Shown here piece by piece: positions 13,781 through 15,109 of a stretch of DNA of 15,109 nucleotides. The notes under the pieces were generated by a model, which was given only the letters and a program-made list of their open reading frames with translations, made no database searches and was not told the DNA's origin. This stretch comes from JBQTHI01 sp052390035 (lineage in GTDB: Bacteria > Actinomycetota > Acidimicrobiia > Spongiisociales > ZC4RG35), in the NCBI GenBank assembly GCA_052390035.1, contig JBQTHI010000142.1, forward strand, positions 1 to 15,109, written 5' to 3'. The first letter of the stretch is position 1; each line of letters starts with the position of its first letter. A program made the position numbers and the translations under genes.

Positions 13781-14689
13781 CTAGCGGCCGAAGCGGTCGA
13801 AGGTCGGCAGCTCGATCGACTTCTCCCTGATGAGACTCTCGAAGGCGGTCACCGCCGCAGCGATGTCCTGAGGCTCGATGTCCTCCCAGGAATCACGGCT
13901 CAGGTGTTTGGCCGCATCCCGGATGTTGAACTGGTTGGGGACGACCTTGCCGAGGGAGGTCCATTTAATGGGCATGGCGATGGGAGCGCTCGCCTTGGGT
14001 CGCAGCGAATAGGGAGAAACCCCGGTGGCCCCGAAGTGGTTGCGGAGCCAGTCGACGAAGACTCTTCCCTGGCGCTCCTTTTTGAGGAACTCAACGGTGA
14101 GCCGATCGGGATGACGGTGAGCTAGCAGCACCGCCACCGCCTGGGCGAACCGGCCCAGCGAATCGAAGTCGATGGTGGGGGTGAGTGGCACCACCACATG
14201 GAAACCCTTCGACCCGGTGGTCATCACCCAAGAGGGCACCTCCACCTCGGCCAGCATCTCCTTCACCGCCTTGGCGCCGAAGCGAGCGCCGTCGAGGTCG
14301 CCTTCGGTGGGGTCGAGATCGAAGACCAGCCGGTCGGGATGGTCGAGGTCGGAGGCGTGGAAGCAGGGGATGTGGAAGGTGATGGTGTTCTGGTTGGCCA
14401 GGTAGAGGAGCCCGTCGAGGTCGGAGATCGACGGGTAGTTGACCATCCCCCCCTCCTTGGGCAGCTCCACCCGGCCGATGAAGGCAGGGAAACCTGTGCC
14501 GGCGTTCTTCTGCATGAAACCCTCCCCCTCGATCCCCTGGGGGTAGCGCTCGAGGGTGATGGGCCGGTCGACCACATGGGAGAGCATCCGCGGTGAAGCC
14601 TTCTGGTAGTAGCCGAACACCTCCGCCTTGGTGATGCCGTCGGCGGGGAACAGCAGCTTGTCGGGGCTGGAGAGGTTGATCAGAGACAC
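13781..14689 (-). CDS. Stand-alone LigD-type primase/polymerase (POL) domain
   Basis: The product is a 302-aa archaeo-eukaryotic primase-type polymerase, the domain that fills gaps in bacterial end joining. Metal-binding and catalytic motifs are intact: DLDP (Asp124 and Asp126), GSKGFHV (His164), and FVDWLRN (Asp213), followed by GATGVSPYSLRPKASAPIAM. The lead LSSPDKLLFPADGITKAEVF is the normal start of the domain. No ligase or phosphoesterase part is fused; a PE/ligase protein is encoded separately at 2710-3822. I chose GTG 14689 because AGGTGGGAG (14702-14694) sits 4 nt before it. The upstream ATGs at 14707 and 14776 add residues without family similarity, and the latter overlaps kgd. It is divergent from kgd, with a 25-bp gap. 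Confidence 0.9.
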   Translation of the reverse strand: MSLINLSSPDKLLFPADGITKAEVFGYYQKASPRMLSHVVDRPITLERYPQGIEGEGFMQKNAGTGFPAFIGRVELPKEGGMVNYPSISDLDGLLYLANQNTITFHIPCFHASDLDHPDRLVFDLDPTEGDLDGARFGAKAVKEMLAEVEVPSWVMTTGSKGFHVVVPLTPTIDFDSLGRFAQAVAVLLAHRHPDRLTVEFLKKERQGRVFVDWLRNHFGATGVSPYSLRPKASAPIAMPIKWTSLGKVVPNQFNIRDAAKHLSRDSWEDIEPQDIAAAVTAFESLIREKSIELPTFDRFGR

Positions 14690-14693
14690 GATT

Positions 14694-14702
14694 CTCCCAC
14701 CT
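14694..14702 (-). promoter_or_regulatory. Ribosome binding site deciding the POL start
   Basis: AGGTGGGAG on the minus strand ends 4 nt before GTG 14689-14687. No comparable site precedes the ATGs at 14707 or 14776. It therefore supports the shorter 302-residue protein. Confidence 0.65.
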
Positions 14703-14714
14703 AGCATCGGCCCG

Positions 14715-15109
14715 GTGAGCGACACCGAACTCGATTTGACCGACTTCGGTCCCAACATGTGGCTGGTCGACGACATGTACCGCCGGTATCTGGAAGATCC
14801 CGGGTCGGTTAGCGCCTCCTGGCAGGAGTTCTTTGAGGATTATCGGCCACATTCGATGGACCTGGCCCGAAGCGCCCCGGCGCAGCCGATGGTGGCACCA
14901 GCCGCCAGCCCCGCGGCACCAACAGCAACTCCTGAGACGGCAGTCGCAGCAACTGTTGCGCCCGCGCTGAAGCCGTCGCCCGACGGGCAGGCCGTTGCCG
15001 CAGAGGCGGTGCCGTTGCGTGGAGCGGCGGCGGTGGTGGTGGAGCGGATGGAGGCGAGCCGGGAAATCCCCACTGCCACCTCGGTCCGCAACATCCCCGC
15101 CAAGTTGCT
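14715..15109 (+). CDS. kgd: Multifunctional 2-oxoglutarate dehydrogenase/decarboxylase, N-terminal part (runs off right edge)
   Basis: From GTG 14715 the frame is open to the window end (131 codons). It reads FGPNMWLVDDMYRRYLED at residues 11-28, then SWQEFFEDYRP, the short E1-type N-terminal helix of actinobacterial Kgd/SucA. A Pro/Ala-rich linker (about 55-95) follows, which in Kgd leads to the fused E2-like acyltransferase domain. That domain appears to begin with LRGAAAVVVERMEASREIPT and TSVRNIPAKL. The full protein is about 1,200 residues and links the TCA cycle at 2-oxoglutarate. No strong ribosome site precedes the GTG; it was chosen because family proteins start about 10 residues before FGPN, and no better in-frame start exists. 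The fused form is characteristic of Actinomycetota and is the best lineage marker here. Confidence 0.9.
   Translation, partial: MSDTELDLTDFGPNMWLVDDMYRRYLEDPGSVSASWQEFFEDYRPHSMDLARSAPAQPMVAPAASPAAPTATPETAVAATVAPALKPSPDGQAVAAEAVPLRGAAAVVVERMEASREIPTATSVRNIPAKL

Noticed and set aside
1..15109. CRISPR array, tRNA or rRNA genes
   Set aside because: I saw no regularly spaced repeats, no cloverleaf-like sequence and no rRNA-like stretch. This is inspection by eye only; a tRNA or covariance scan could overrule it.

Overview
This is a GC-rich, densely coded window whose gene content points to a high-GC actinobacterium. The best lineage marker is the start of a Kgd-type 2-oxoglutarate dehydrogenase/decarboxylase at the right edge. 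The class cannot be fixed from this window; an uncultured acidimicrobial lineage is only a guess.

Layout. 1-184 (-): N-terminus of an IS1182-like transposase that runs off the left edge. 264-2639 (-): large HerA-like P-loop ATPase with a C-terminal coiled coil. 2710-3822 (+): LigD-type phosphoesterase plus DNA-ligase adenylation protein, apparently without an OB fold. 3862-6838: zinc-uptake locus, with znuA-znuB leftward and zur-znuC rightward, divergent around a near-perfect 19-bp Fur-family operator. 7041-8948 (+): secreted LVIVD-repeat/PA-domain protein with a His/Asp-rich N-terminus. 9042-12637 (+): heterodimeric ABC exporter whose first subunit has a degenerate ATPase site. 12701-13288 (-): DHFR/RibD-like reductase. 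13424-13727 (+): remnants of a PIN toxin and a sulfotransferase, followed by a strong bidirectional terminator. 13781-14689 (-): stand-alone LigD primase/polymerase domain. 14715-15109 (+): start of kgd.

How the genes fit together. ZnuA (lipoprotein), ZnuB (permease) and ZnuC (ATPase) make a complete high-affinity metal importer, with its regulator encoded in the locus and one operator serving both promoters. The LVIVD protein downstream may belong to the same metal response, but this is inference from its His-rich N-terminus and position only. PE/ligase and POL, usually fused in LigD, are separate genes about 10 kb apart, and no Ku gene is visible.

The most unusual non-coding signal is a 56-bp, almost perfectly palindromic, AT-rich element in two direct copies (6846-6901 and 8956-9011). 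Each copy starts exactly 7 nt after a stop codon, and the pair brackets the LVIVD gene. An 11-bp match to its outer arm forms the stop codon of the HerA-like gene, next to the IS fragment. This suggests a small mobile or REP-type palindrome that targets gene 3' ends and may itself serve as an IS target.
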